Source: Hippophae tibetana
Taxonomy: Eukaryota; Streptophyta; Magnoliopsida; Rosales; Elaeagnaceae
Direction: 5' to 3'
DNA length: 64,000 bases
Assembly: GCA_037013495.1 (NCBI GenBank)
Contig: CM072807.1
Coordinates: 4,447,001-4,511,000, forward strand
Shown here: positions 36,011-49,200 of the stretch, piece after piece
Layout of the letters: every line of letters begins with the position of its first letter
How positions within the stretch are numbered: position 1 is the first letter of the stretch
The notes under the pieces: generated by a model
The model's input: only the letters and a program-made list of their open reading frames with translations
Database searches by the model: none
Told to the model about the DNA's origin: nothing
Program-made: the position numbers and the translations under genes

Positions 36011-37904
36011 TAGAAGTATTCTTTTTTACTATTTTACCCTCCGAAAGGGAGGTCAGTCAACAAGAAGCAACTAGAACACATTTTTCTAGATTTTTTGATA
36101 ACGAGATCACATTCTAATTGTCACCAATCTCCTGATGTATGAATTACTGCAATTGGAAGTAGAAACCTGTGTAAGACTGGCCTCTGTAACAAAGACTTTG
36201 AGCATGACGATTTCCAATTTTTTACCGATATTTTATGTTATCTCATGGAATTCAAAACTACTTTAACATAATAATAAAAAAAAGTGTCTCCTATGTACAT
36301 GGTATCAACAAAATGTTGAAAAGAAAAAGGTAAAGAACATAAAAGAATCAAGGGCTAATCATCATCATCAATTTTAACACCAACGTTTCTTAGATAATGG
36401 ATAATTTTAATAAATTCATCAAGATAATCGTACAAAGAAATACATTATGATATTATGTATGTGTACAAGTGTTGTTTCAAATATAATCGATTGGTCAAAG
36501 AGTTGATCATATAAAACTCTCCAACTTAAACCACAAACTAGGATTGGATTCTCATTACCAACCTCATATAAAACTTCATCAAATAATAACAACTGAATTG
36601 AACTGATAACATTTTTCATCAATACATTTTTTCTTCATCAATTATTTTTTTGATAATTTATCTTTTTTTTAAAATACCTTAACAAGCATTTCATTAACTA
36701 ATAGAGCTCTTATATTTAAACATCAAAGACTAAAATCATTCCTACAATTGAATTTCTAAATTCCATATTTTTTCATAATGATGAAAAACCCAAGTTTTGA
36801 AAACAAATTAAATAACTAAAAGCTCAAAAAAAATTCAAATGAGCTAACTTGATTAGTTTTAAAAGAATAATATATTAACTGAATCTCTTATACCAGTTTG
36901 TTATAAATTGGTAAATGTGGAAGCGGAAGTTTGGAGTCAATTTGGATTACACAAATAAATAATAATAGGTTACAACAAAATAATTAACAACAAAAAATAA
37001 ATGATACACAAAAATTTAAATAGTTTAATCTTTCAATGTAAAAAACTTATTTTACTGACAATAACACACTAAAAAAATTCACTAATCAAATAGAGATTAT
37101 AAATAAAAATATCCAAAAGTCACTTAAAAACAAACCCCAAATACACTTAAAACTCTCTCAACAAATGTAACAATATAAAGTAAAAATACGACAACAGATC
37201 TGGAAAAGAAAATATCAAAATTACATATCAATAGTAGGTTATAGAAAAAAACAAAAATGAATAAAAGATGGATTGATTAACGAACGTGAATTCAATACGG
37301 TGACTTCTCAATTTATGGTGATATCTATCAAGTTAGAGAGAATGCCAATATATAATAAGTATATTACTTTAATAAGAACCATTACATGACCACAAAATAT
37401 ATAACATGACTAAAAATCCTTATATTAATTGTTAAATTCTAATAATATTATGAATCTTTAATTAGGAAACAAAATAAATATATTATAATCTTATAAGAAA
37501 ACAACACATTTTATACTCATAATATTATCAGGAATATAATATTAATTATATTAGAACATTTTGACGTATATTAAATAATATAATCAATTCTATATAATTA
37601 TATTTAATAATATATATATATATATATATAATATAACAAAAATAGAAACAATATAAATAAAATAAAATAATTACGGAATCCTTTTGAGTTTTTAAAAATA
37701 ATAAAAACATCTCTTTAGTTTATAAAATAAGTAAATATTTTCCTTTAATTATTATTTTATTATAAAATTATTTCTCAAATATCTTAATTTTTATCTACAC
37801 AAATACCTCTTTAATTTTTTTTAAATAAGTATTTTAATTACCCAGCACATTTAAGAACGAAAGAGATGGAACGTGAAAGACAAAAAGAGTAGTACCGTGA
37901 TATC
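36011..37904. other. Intergenic spacer
   Basis: AT-rich, with an (AT)n run near 37612-37629. A TATACCA word at about 36891-36897 followed by GTTTGTTATAAATTGG could be the complement of a retrotransposon primer-binding site and LTR start, but no second LTR was seen. No gene. Confidence 0.4.
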
Positions 37905-38889
37905 AGCTAGGGAAAAAGAGTAGTACTTAATAATTTTTTATTTTATTTAATAAATAATATTTTTTGAATTAAAAATAGTTGAAAATATAACTTTTAAAAA
38001 ATTTATATTTTATTTTATTTTTTAACTTAGGATCAATCAAAAAATGACACGTGTAAGCAGGAAGAGCTAATTAGGAAAGTCACACTGTGTGTGATGCAGT
38101 GTCATACCATGTGTTAACATGATGTTCATTTCGAGTTTCAAAGTGTGATTGAGTGTATTTATTAAAAATAATATACAATTTGGATGGATATTCAAAATGA
38201 GATTTCTCCTATAATTGAAGAGATTAATTATATTTATTATTTTTCTCATTTTTTTTATGAAAAATATGAGTTTTATGAACAAAATTATGTCTAGTTAATT
38301 TATTAATCTAGGGTTCTTATGAACCTAATTTTCTACATGTGATAATATAATATTTTACTTCAATTATGATTTCAATTTAATTATACTATTTAATATGATT
38401 TTTATGTTATTAATTATTTGACTAACAATTAATCTAAAGATACAATTAAATAGATTTGAGAGATGTATTATTCTTATGTATATGATCTATAATTGATAAG
38501 AGTGTGATTAAGTTAATTACTACACGGTGTAATTTATTTGAGAAAGGAATACATATTAGATTTGATTTAATTGATCATGCAATTAATTAATAAATGTATT
38601 ACAAGATTTTAGTGATTTAATTATTTAAAAAATTAGGGGATTAAAAATTTCCTACATATTTTCTCATAAATATTCTTTGATGTCAAATATAATTATTAAT
38701 ATTTATTTTTTAGTTCTTTTAATTTGCTTACTTAATATATAAAAATACAAAAAAAGTTAATTTTTATTCTTTTAAATTTAAAAATTAGTTTCTAATAACA
38801 TAATTTCTGTGTAAATGATCTCTTTTTATCATTATATTATTTGTTGTGATACATATACTTGTGTATTCATTTCACACAATTCGTGCTCA
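37905..38889 (+). repeat. 5' LTR of Ty3/gypsy element
   Basis: Collinear with the solo LTR at 21045-22567 but about 0.5 kb shorter. The main gap relative to the solo LTR falls after the GTGTCATACC/ATGTTCATT block, around 38150. It ends near TTCGTGCTCA, followed by ATTAGAGTTGCAGGAATG, a degraded form of the TTGGCGCCGTTGCCGGGG primer-binding region typical of Athila/Tat elements. Confidence 0.7.
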
Positions 38890-41800
38890 ATTAGAGTTGC
38901 AGGAATGTTGTGTGGATTATAAATATTAAAAATCAATTTTTTATTTAATTTTAATTTATTTAGTTATTTATTTTAATTTTTTGTTTATTTTTAATTTAGA
39001 TATCTTCTTTAATGCTATTAGAAATATAATTGAGTCTATTGCATGAGTAAACTTCGTAAAGGTAAAATGTTACCTTTAGATCCCGAAATCGAGCGTACTT
39101 TGAGATTATAATTATGAATGAATAAAAATGAGCTAAATTTGAACAACTATATATCTTTGATGAATGATAGGAACATAGCTATGAATGAATATGTATTACC
39201 TATGTTGGAATGGCTGAATCCAAGTATTATAAGGCCAAATATTCAAGCTAATAAGTTTGAATTAAAATCAATGATATTTCAAATATTACAAATAGTTAGA
39301 GAATTCAGCGAATTACCAACATAAGATCATCATCTACATCTCAAATTATTTATTGAAGTTATTGATTCATTTAAATTTAGTGATGTGATCGAAAAGACAT
39401 TTTAGCTTTAGATTATTCCTTTACACTTTGTGAGACTATGTTTGGGCTTGGTTAAACTCCTTACCACCTAATTCCATTACAACTTGAATGATTTGGTAGA
39501 GAAATTCTTGATGAAATACTTCCCATCAACAAAGAATGCCAAACTTAGGAATGACATTACCTTCTACCAACAATATGAAGGGGAATCTTAATACGAAGCA
39601 TGAGAACGATTTAAAGAATTGCTAAGGAAGTGTCATCACAATGATATCCCTCATTGAATTAAATTGAGACTTTCTACAATGGTCTCAATGCTCAAACAAG
39701 AACCATTGTTGATGCTTCTGCTAATGACGTTTTACTAGCCAAATCTTACAATCAAATTTATGAGTTACTTGAGAAAATGGTTAGCAATAATAATCAATGG
39801 CCAATGGAGAGAATGGAAACCACCAGAAGAATAGTTGGAGTGCATGAGATAATGATATCACGACACATACAACTCAAGTACCATCTTGGGTAAATCTTTT
39901 AAAGGCTCAAAGCTAGTTAGCGAGTATAAACCAAGTCCAGGATTCAGGGGTGTCTTGTGTCTTTTGTAGGTGAGCTCATTTGTTTAATAATTGTTCAAAT
40001 AATAATGAATCAGCATTTTATGTGGGTAATGTGAACCAAAACAACAATCCATACTCGAAAAAAATATAACCCAGGATGGAGACAACATCCAAATTTGTCC
40101 TGGAGTAATTACAATAATCAAGGTGGTAATCAATTTAATCGGCAATTATTTCCACCACTCAATTTCTAACAATCTCAAGTCCAATAGAAGAAGCCACCTA
40201 TTGAAGACGATACAACCATTTTAATAGAGATGATAAAAGACTTCATCCAATTAGTAAATATAAAAGTGTCCACTCAAGAGGCTTTAAATCGGAATTTAGA
40301 AATCCAAATAGGGTAACTTTCCCAATCCATAAGTCAAAGGTCTCAAGGTAACCTTCCAAGTGACACACTTATAAACCCAAGAAGAAAAGGTAAGGAGCAT
40401 TGTAAATCCATAGCCTTGAGAAGCGGTAAAACTTCAAAGAAAGAACATAAGGCGAAATAGGAAATTAACAAGGATGAGTAGGAACATAATTCAGCCAAAG
40501 AAAAAGAACCTTTAAAAACCCATTCTTCCTTTCACACAAAGACTGCAAAAGAAAAAGTTAGACTCACAGTTTTCAAAATTCCTAAAAACCTTTAAAAAGT
40601 TGCACATAAACATACTATTTGCAGACGCACTTGAACAAACACCATTTTATGCCAAATTCATAAAGGATATATTATTAAAAAAAGGAGGCTTAGAGATAAT
40701 GTAACAATAACCTTGATTAAAGATTGTAGTGCCATCCTTGACAAAAAACTAGCACAAAAACTAAAAGATCTAGGTAGCTTTGACATCCCTTGCACTATTA
40801 GGAACATCAATTTTGGCAAGGTATTGTGTGACTTAGGTTCCAACATTAACCTCATGCCATTATCAATTTTCAAAAGATTAGGGGTTGGTAATGCCAAACT
40901 CATTCAGTAACATTGCAAATGGTAAATAGGTCAATCAAAAGACCATAAGGAGTGGTAGAAGATGTGCTTATAAAAGTAGACAAATTCATCTTTTTGATAG
41001 ATATCACTATGCTAGACGTGGTGGAAGACCGTAACATTCCTATCATACTTGTCCATCCATTCTTAGAAATTAGAAGAGAACTCATTGATGTACAAAAATG
41101 TGAGCTCACAATAAGAGTACAATATTAACAAGTAACATTTAATATTCAAAGAAATTAAATTTTTTGATACTGATAATGCTAGTAATTGCTTTGGAATAGA
41201 TGGTATTGATGAGCTAACCATTGATGTGCTTTATGACATGTTCCCTAGTGATACTTTAGAGTATGTGCTTGTTAATTCTATGAACACATATGCTAATGAA
41301 TTCTATGACACTCATATAGGCACACAAATTCATGCCGGTAGCTTAACAAAACTTGTTGAACCACCTCTACTTAAATATTTAATACATAATGCTATGAACA
41401 AGGAAATAAAATCACCAAAAAATAACTCAACCTGTTTTAACTTTGAAAGTATGCCTCTATATGTGTATCAAATGTGTTTATGAAATGTCTCGAGACAAGC
41501 TCAATGTTAAAACCATCCATTGAGGAGCCACCAAAATTAGAGCTTAAACCTTTACCATCTTATCTTTATTTAGCATTTTTGGGTGATAATAAGACACTTC
41601 TAATCATAATCTTTGCTAATCTAAGTATGGAACAAGTAGAAGCACTACTAAAGGTGCTAAGGAATTTCAAAAGAGCTATAGGTTGGTCTATTCTCGACAT
41701 CAAAGGCATAAGTTCTTCTATATGCATGCACAAAAATCTTGCTAGAGGATATAGCTAAACTTACCAGGGATACACAACACCACTTAAATCCCATTATGAA

Positions 41801-42300
41801 TGAGGTGGTGAAGAAGGAAATTTTCAAATGGCTAGACATGGGCATCATTTTCCCAATATTAGATAGTGAATGGGTAAGTCCAATTCAATGTGTACCAAAG
41901 AAAAGAGAAATCATTGTGGTGGAAAACGAGTCGAATGAGTTAATACCTGCTAGAACTGTCACGAGATAGAGAATATGTATAGATTTTCACAATGTAAATA
42001 AGCTACAAGGAAAAACCATTTATTTTTCCTATTCATGGATTAAATGCTTACTAATTAGTTGTGCATTCTTTCTTTTTCCATCTAGATGGATACTATGGTT
42101 ATAACCAAATTTCCATGGCACCTAAAGATCAAGAAAATATGACCTTCACATGTCCTTATGAAACTTTTTCTTTTAGGAGATTTTTTTTTGGATTATGTAA
42201 TGCACCAACGATATTTCAACGATTTATGATGACTATTTTCTCAGACATGGTGGAAAACATCTAGAAATCTTCATGGATAATTTTTCAATCTTTAGAAACA
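38890..42300 (+). mobile_element. Degenerate Ty3/gypsy element, Athila/Tat-like (gag, protease, partial RT)
   Basis: Gag starts near 39042 (MSKLRKGKMLPLDPEIER-like). It continues through LVEKFLMKYFPSTKNAKLRN near 39500 and a Cys-rich, Asn-rich tail around 39950-40110. The protease/linker region (about 40640-41110) includes FYAKFIKDILLKKRRL, then DLGSNINLMPLSIFKRLG (40832-40890), where the family has D-L-G-A-S-I-N. RT fragments occur at 41739-41969 (MGIIFPILDSEWVSP) and 42061-42264 (DGYYGYNQISMAP, FGLCNAPTIFQRFM). Sequence is lost before the YVDD-equivalent box; no integrase or 3' LTR follows. Stops and frameshifts are pervasive. Confidence 0.82.
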
Positions 42301-43276
42301 TATTTTATGAATGTCTACATTATCTCTCCCTAGTGCTACCATTAAAGGCAGACCTTGAAGCTCGCTAGACAAGTTGCAGATGAAATGCAAATCAACCATG
42401 TGCTCTCCAAATAAATATAGAGAAATACTAATGGCACTTAAATTTGTACTCACACAGTCAAGCCAATCCATACATGTTATTGTTTGCTTGAAAGTTTAAA
42501 TAGCTAATGTATAATATTGCACTAGTGATTATTTGGATGCATCATAATCCAATTACACACTTAAACATCAATTGGCTTAAACTATTGAAAAGATCAACGA
42601 TCAGTTTATACATTTATCATATCCACTACTCTATTAAACCTTAAATTATTTATCAAATTGCTTACATGGTTTTGCTTTTAATACTTTAAAAAAGCATTTT
42701 TTTTATTATGAGAAAAAACATATTTATAGACGCATTTTTCAACGTGCAAAAACACATTTTTTTATGTTATATAAAAAATATACATGTCATATAAAAAGGA
42801 TCAAAAATGAGAATTCATTTATGAATGAATTGTACTGTACAATAAACCTTACATTTATTTCCTTCTTTTTTTCCCATACGTTGATTTTGTGCATTTTTGT
42901 TATTGATGGTTAAAAGAAAATAGAAGAACAATAAAGTTGAAACATCTATGGATGATTATGAAAGCACTAATGTTTTAGTTGTGGAAAGATAAGCCGTGGA
43001 TTTAACTCCACCCTTGTGGAAATATTAAAAAATGTAGGATTTATTGATCCGTAAATATTACACTTATGCTGCAGCTACTTTAGGGAGAACACAATGATTC
43101 TTGTTCAGTATTCAAAAAATGTTTCGTCTGTGGAGAGTCCTTGGATCTTAATTTGAAGGACAGCAGTATACTTAGTGGAGCTTTGAAAATGCTTCCTCAA
43201 GACCTCACAGCTTGTATACAAAACCCAAATTAGTAACAATTCCACTGAGAGTTTGGTTATAACATATTCACATCTT
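42301..43276. other. Spacer including the esterase 3' untranslated region
   Basis: No gene is seen. The part just below 43277 should be the 3' UTR of the minus-strand esterase. A T-rich stretch with CATTTTTC/AACACATTTTT words lies at 42690-42770. Confidence 0.4.
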
Positions 43277-46200
43277 TCACAGAACAAAGTTGTCAATCAT
43301 GTGCTGGATCACATCAGCGCCATCAGAATTGATAAAATAATTTTTCACCTGAAAACAACGAACAAGCATTAAGGAATGATGCTTGATGCTTCATATCTAG
43401 TGTTAATTGCAGAATACAAATGACACTCAAAAGGGTATATAAATTACTGGATGACTTAATTCATATAATTGACTTACCAGAATGGTACTGTGCGCGAGAT
43501 ATCTTAGTCTACTTCCACCAAAGCTCACATCAACTCGTTCCCAGCTCAATTTTGTTAGGCCTCTCAACATTTCATCTGCAGCTTTGCCAAAGAATGGTAA
43601 ACAATGATGCCAATGAACGAATATTATTGCAACCAATGGTAACTAGGCAATAAATAATGAAACCATGGAAGAAGAAAAAAAAAAGAATAGTCAGATGAAA
43701 ACTCGTAATTCTGTTAATTTTGTACATATTGTCTAGATATGAGCTAACTCAGAACCATTAACTTGCTAGACCATTAACTTTTTCTCAGTATCACTAACGC
43801 ATGGTGATAATTAACATGAAAGCCATGGCATAGCTTTATTGGGTTTTCCTTCAACAAATCACAGTCTAGCATTATAGTTTTTGGCATGCATTACGGCCCA
43901 ATATGAATGTTAATGTATATCTAGTAACATATTAATGTATATATATATATCTGTTAATATCTATTTATTTTAAGAATATCTATATTTAGTTACTTTAGAC
44001 ATATCTAATTTATTTATAATTCCTATATAAAAGAACTATGTATATTCATTTGAATACAAAATAGAATACAATCATTAAGTATTTCTAATATGGTATGAGA
44101 GCCACTATTCTTGTCTTTCTAGGAGTCTTGTCTTTCTAGGAGTCTTGTCTTTTCTAGTGTTACTTAACCCGTATAGCTTCCGCTGTCACAATAGCCGCTG
44201 CAATCAATTACCATTGAACCTCCGACGTCTTTCAGCCATTGTCCTTAGATTTCGGAACTACAGTCGCTGTTGTTAAGGAGTCCCGCACCACACAAACCAC
44301 CGCAATCACCGCCGCCGCCGTGCATCTTGTTCTGATAATTTTTCTGCATATACCACTGTGATCGGCTCGACCTGATCTACACAACCGTGGAAGTATCATA
44401 ACCATTGGACATTGCACGCTCCCCCACGTGTCTTTCAAAGTATCTACACGTCCTTTCAAGCGCCACCACTGACACCAAACGCCGTCGTGACTCTTAACCC
44501 GACGACCATTCTGCAGATACCACTGTGATCGCCGCGACCAGATATACACAACTGTGGACGTATCACAATCATACTCCATCGCACGTGCCGCCAAAAGAAC
44601 CCGCGCATCATATTCACGCGCCACACACGCCGTGCTGCGGTTCCGCAACATCATCAGTGACTTACCTAGGGCTGACGTCATCATAGCATCCAGCTGACGT
44701 CACAGAGCCAGCTGCCCGTTGACTTTGGCCATTGACCGTTGACTTTCCCAATACATATCCTCCCTACTCAGTTTTTCGCGTAGACCTTGTTTTTGCAGTC
44801 CGTTTTTGCATATTGTGTTTCCAAATGGATAAAAAGGATGTTTTTGTTTCTTGTCCTATCAATACTATATTGGAGGCGACTAAGAATTACTTGTCATGGT
44901 CCCAAGCTATGCACAGTTTTCTTAAGAGTCGTATGCTCTAACATTATTGTACTGGTGCAAGTGAAGAAGATGCTATTTTCCTTCGTCGCATGACTGAATG
45001 GGATAATCACAACCACAGGATCCTCACATGGATTCGGAATACTTCAATTCCCTCCATCTCCAACCTGTTGGGCAGCTTTGATGATGCCAAATCAGTATGG
45101 GATATGTTGGCCAAAAGGTACTCCACTACTCACAGATCCATGAAATATCAGCTAATAGTTGAATTGCATCAACTTCAACAAGAACCAGGGAAATCTATCA
45201 ATGACTACTTTGATCAACTTCGCTTCTTTTGGGACCAAATTGACCTTTGTGATCCAGTTTGGGCATGCTCAATAGATGCTCAGCAATATGCTACAGTTAG
45301 GGATGAATTTCGTCTCTATGAGTTCTTAATGTCACTCCATAAGGACTTTGAGCCCATCCGAGGTCAGCTTCTTAATCGTAGTCCTCATCCCTCTCTTGAT
45401 AATATTGTAAATGAGTTTAGAGAATAAGCTCGACTTGCAACCCTTCAAACCCAGAATAAGTTCAATGTTTTGGCTATTACTCCTCCTGCTTCTACCATTG
45501 AGCAACCTCAACAATCAGGTGATTCCTCTGGCTTTTACAATCGTCGCAGACAGATCAATAAAAGGTTCTGCAATTATTGCAAGGGTCATGGCCATACCAT
45601 TGAGACTTGTTACCGTCACAACAAATCTATTGTTGATGTTGCTAATACTGAGCCTACTTCGCTAATGCTTTCTAGTTCAGTAGAGTCCCAGTCTTTTGGA
45701 TCCACTATCAACCTCTCCTCCACTGAACTACATAAGATCATAACTCAGACTGTTCAAATGGTTGGTAATGCATCTCTTTCCACTACTCTCTCAGTTTTGC
45801 CCAATAAGTCTCAAACTTGGCTTTTTTACTCTCTATGTTGTAATCACATGACACCTCACTCATCTTTATTCTCCAAAATTGACCCTGCACCACATCCTCT
45901 TAATATTAATATAGCTTATGGTTCCACCATTCATGGGAATAGTCTAGGTTTTGTTTCGACCTTTACCCTTTCTGTTCCTGAGGTTTTCCATGTACCTGAC
46001 CTATCCTATAATTTATGCTCGGTGGGACAATTAGTTGAACTAGGATATCGCCTTATTTTTGACTATTTTAGGTGTATTGTACAGGATCTGAGGACGGGGA
46101 AAGAGCTTGGACTTGTTGCTCCTGCCTCTGTTGTTGCTACAACTGCTGCAATTTCTTCCTTACTTTCTCTCGCACTTTGGCATTCTCATCTTAGTCATGC

Positions 46201-49200
46201 CCCATCCACTCGAGTACAACAGTTAGCTTCTAAAGGTCTATTGGGTTCTGTGTCCAAAGACAATTTTGATTGTACTTTATGTCAGTTAGGAAAACAGCCA
46301 GCTTTACCGTTCAATAATAGTAAATCTATCTCTAATAGTATTTTTGAGTTAATTCATTATGATGTTTGGGGACCTTCTCCTGTTACTAGTATTGGTGGAT
46401 CTCAATATTTTGTTATTTTTATTTATGATTATTCTCGTTATAGTTGGATCTTTCCAATGAAATCTCGTTATGAAATCTCGTTATGAAATCTTACCAATAT
46501 ACAGTAACTTTGCAAAAATGGTTGAAACACAATTCTCCAAACATATCAAAACTTTTCGATCTAATAATGCTCTCGAATATACTCAAAATGCTTTTCAAGC
46601 TCTGTTACACTCATATGGCACTGTACATCATCAAACATGTCCAAGAACCTCTCAATAAAATGGTCGAACTGAAAGAAAACTTCATCATATTCTTTACACT
46701 GTTGGTGCTCTTCTTTTTTCTGCCAAAGTTCCTACCCCATTTTGGGGTAAAATTGTTCTTCATGATGTTCATGTCATTAATCGCATTCCTAGCATTGTCA
46801 TTCATAATCAAACTCCGTATGAACGCCTTTTTGGGTCATCTCCTGACTATCATTACCTTGTTCATTCGGATCTGCATGTTCCGTTCTTCTTCAACCTCAT
46901 GAACACAATAAAATTGAGCCTTGATTTAGACTTTGTTGTTTTCTTGGTTATGGAGAAACTCAAAAAGGGTATCCATGCTATGATCCTGTCTCACACCGTC
47001 TTCGTGTTTCCTGAAATGTTGTCTTTTGGGAACACTGCTTATTTGTTGAAATTTCTCACTTTCGTTCTTCCCTAACTAATTCAAATGTTTTAGAAATCTT
47101 TCCAAATAAGTCTCATGTTCCTTCTAAAGATACTCCTAATCCACCTGTGGATTTCACTATTTAATCTTCAGATATTTTTTATGATTATCCTAGACAGGTT
47201 GTAGAAGAACAGGTTGATAACGAACTACCCCACCTTGAACATGGGTCCCCTACTCTTGCTCTGCCTGAAGATCCTCCACAAGACATTCCACCTCGCCACT
47301 CAACCCGGGTAAGATCCATTCCTACACATTTACTTGACTATCATAATTACACTCCCCTTGCTACACTCCATGAGCCTTACACCTATCGTGAGGCATCTAC
47401 TAACCTTTTTTGGCAGATTGCAATGAAAGAAGAGATTGATGCATTAACCAAAAACCATACTTGGGATCTGGTTACTCTCCCTCCTGGTCAGTCTGTGGTT
47501 GGTAGTAAGTGGATCTATAAGATCAAGACTCGCTCTAATGGGCCCATCGATCGCTACAATGCTCATCTTGTAGCAAAAGGTTTTACACAAGAGTATGAGA
47601 TTGATTATGAAGAGACTTTTGCTCCAGTTGCTCGTATTTCCTCTGTTCATACCCTCTTAGTTGTTGCCACTGCTAGTAAATGGGACCTTTTTCATATGGA
47701 TGTCAAAAATACATTCCTTAATTGGGATCTGCATGAAGAAGTCTACATGCAACCTCCTCCCGGTCTTTCTGTTGAAACAAATAAGGTTTGTCGCCTTCGA
47801 CGAGCACTTTATGGCCTTAAACAAGCTCCATGAGCATGGTTTGCCAAATTCAGCTCCACTATCCTTCGCTTGGGTTACACTGCCAGTCCTTATGATTCTG
47901 CCCTATTTCTTCGTCGCAATGATAAAGGCACCATTTTGCTTCTCCTATATGTGGATGGTATGATCATAACTGGTGATGAACTCAATGGTATTCAAGAACT
48001 CAAGGATTTTCTTAGTCATCAGTTTGAGATGAAAGACCTTGGACATCTCAGCTACTTCTTGGGTCTTGAGATCACTCGTTCCACAGATGGTCTTTATATT
48101 ACTCAAGCTAAGTATGCATCTGACCCCTTATCTCAAGTTGGACTCACTGACAACAAGATTGTTGACACTCTAGTTGAATTTAATGTGCATCTCACACCAT
48201 CGGAGGGGCAACCATTGTCTAATCCCTCTCTTTACAGACGATTGGTTGGCAGCCTGGTTTATCTTACAATTACTCGTTCAGAAATTTCTTATGTTGTTCA
48301 TCAGGTGAGCCAGTATCTGTCTGTTCCACGATCAACTCACTATGTTGTTGTTCTGCGTATTCTACGATACTTGAAAGACACTATCTTCTATGGCATTTTC
48401 TACTCAGCTCATTCTCCTTTAGTACTTTATGCATTCTCTGATGCTGATTGGGCAAGAGATCCTACTAATCGTAGGTCCACTACAGGTTATTGCTTTCTCT
48501 TTAGTTCTTCTTTGATTTCTTGGCGAAGTAAGAAACAAACCTTCGTGGCCCACTCCAGTACTGAAGCAGAATATCGTGCTCTTGTTGATACCACATCTGA
48601 GCTTCTTTGGCTACGATGACTTCTTAAGAATTTAGGTGTGTCCACATCCTCTGTTACTCCTCTTTTATTGTGATAATCATAGTGCCATTCATATTGCTCA
48701 CATCCTCTATCACTTTATTCGCTCTCATCTTGTCCATGGTGCTCTCAAGCTTTTCTCCGTTTCCTCTAACGATTAACTTGCAGATATCTTCACTAAGTCA
48801 CTTTCCAAATGACGGACTCGTAATTTGGTTGACAACCTCAAGTTGGTCTCACATCCACCTTGAGTTTGAGGGGGACTGTTAATGTATATCTAGTAACATA
48901 TTAATGTATATATATATATATCTACTAATATTTATTTAATTTAGGGATATCTATATTTAGTTACTTTAGACATATCTAGTTTACTTATAATTCCTATATA
49001 AAGGAACCATGTATATTCATTTGAATACAAAATAGAATACAATCATTAAATATTTTTAACAATAAATAAAGCAAAAAAAATGATCTCAAACTTGTAGTGA
49101 AAGATTTTTAGTAATTAGTTAGAGAAGTTTAACAACCTTCCATCTCATGAACGTTCTCGCGGTCTTTGACTTTCCCCTCCGTAGGTACTTCTTCTAGAAT

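Larger units (their letters stand above)
43908..49061 (+). mobile_element. Full-length Ty1/copia retrotransposon, 5.15 kb, inactive
   Basis: Intact structure with LTRs of 183 and 185 bp, primer-binding site at 44091, polypurine tract TTTGAGGGGGAC (48865-48876), and near-identical 5-bp target repeats ATGAA (43903-43907) and ATAAA (49062-49066). Gag begins near 44826 and carries a CCHC knuckle (FCNYCKGHGHTIETCYRH, about 45570-45620). Protease, integrase (HSHLSHAP zinc region; WGPSPVTSIGGSQYF), RT (47423-48619) and RNase H (DADWARDPTNRRST) follow in order. It is dead: stops at 44939, 45425 and 47832, a 13-bp tandem duplication that shifts the integrase frame near 46461-46490, a DSG to YSL protease change, and YVDG in place of YVDD. 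The short LTRs suit a Retrofit/Ale-like lineage (inference). It is antisense to the host gene. Confidence 0.93.

Noticed and set aside
36885-36920. Primer-binding-site complement marking another LTR element
   Set aside because: The TATACCA word is degenerate, and no matching LTR pair was found on either side.
44232-44684. 150-codon minus-strand ORF
   Set aside because: It lies in the untranslated leader of the copia element, with no family similarity; its openness reflects local GC-richer composition.
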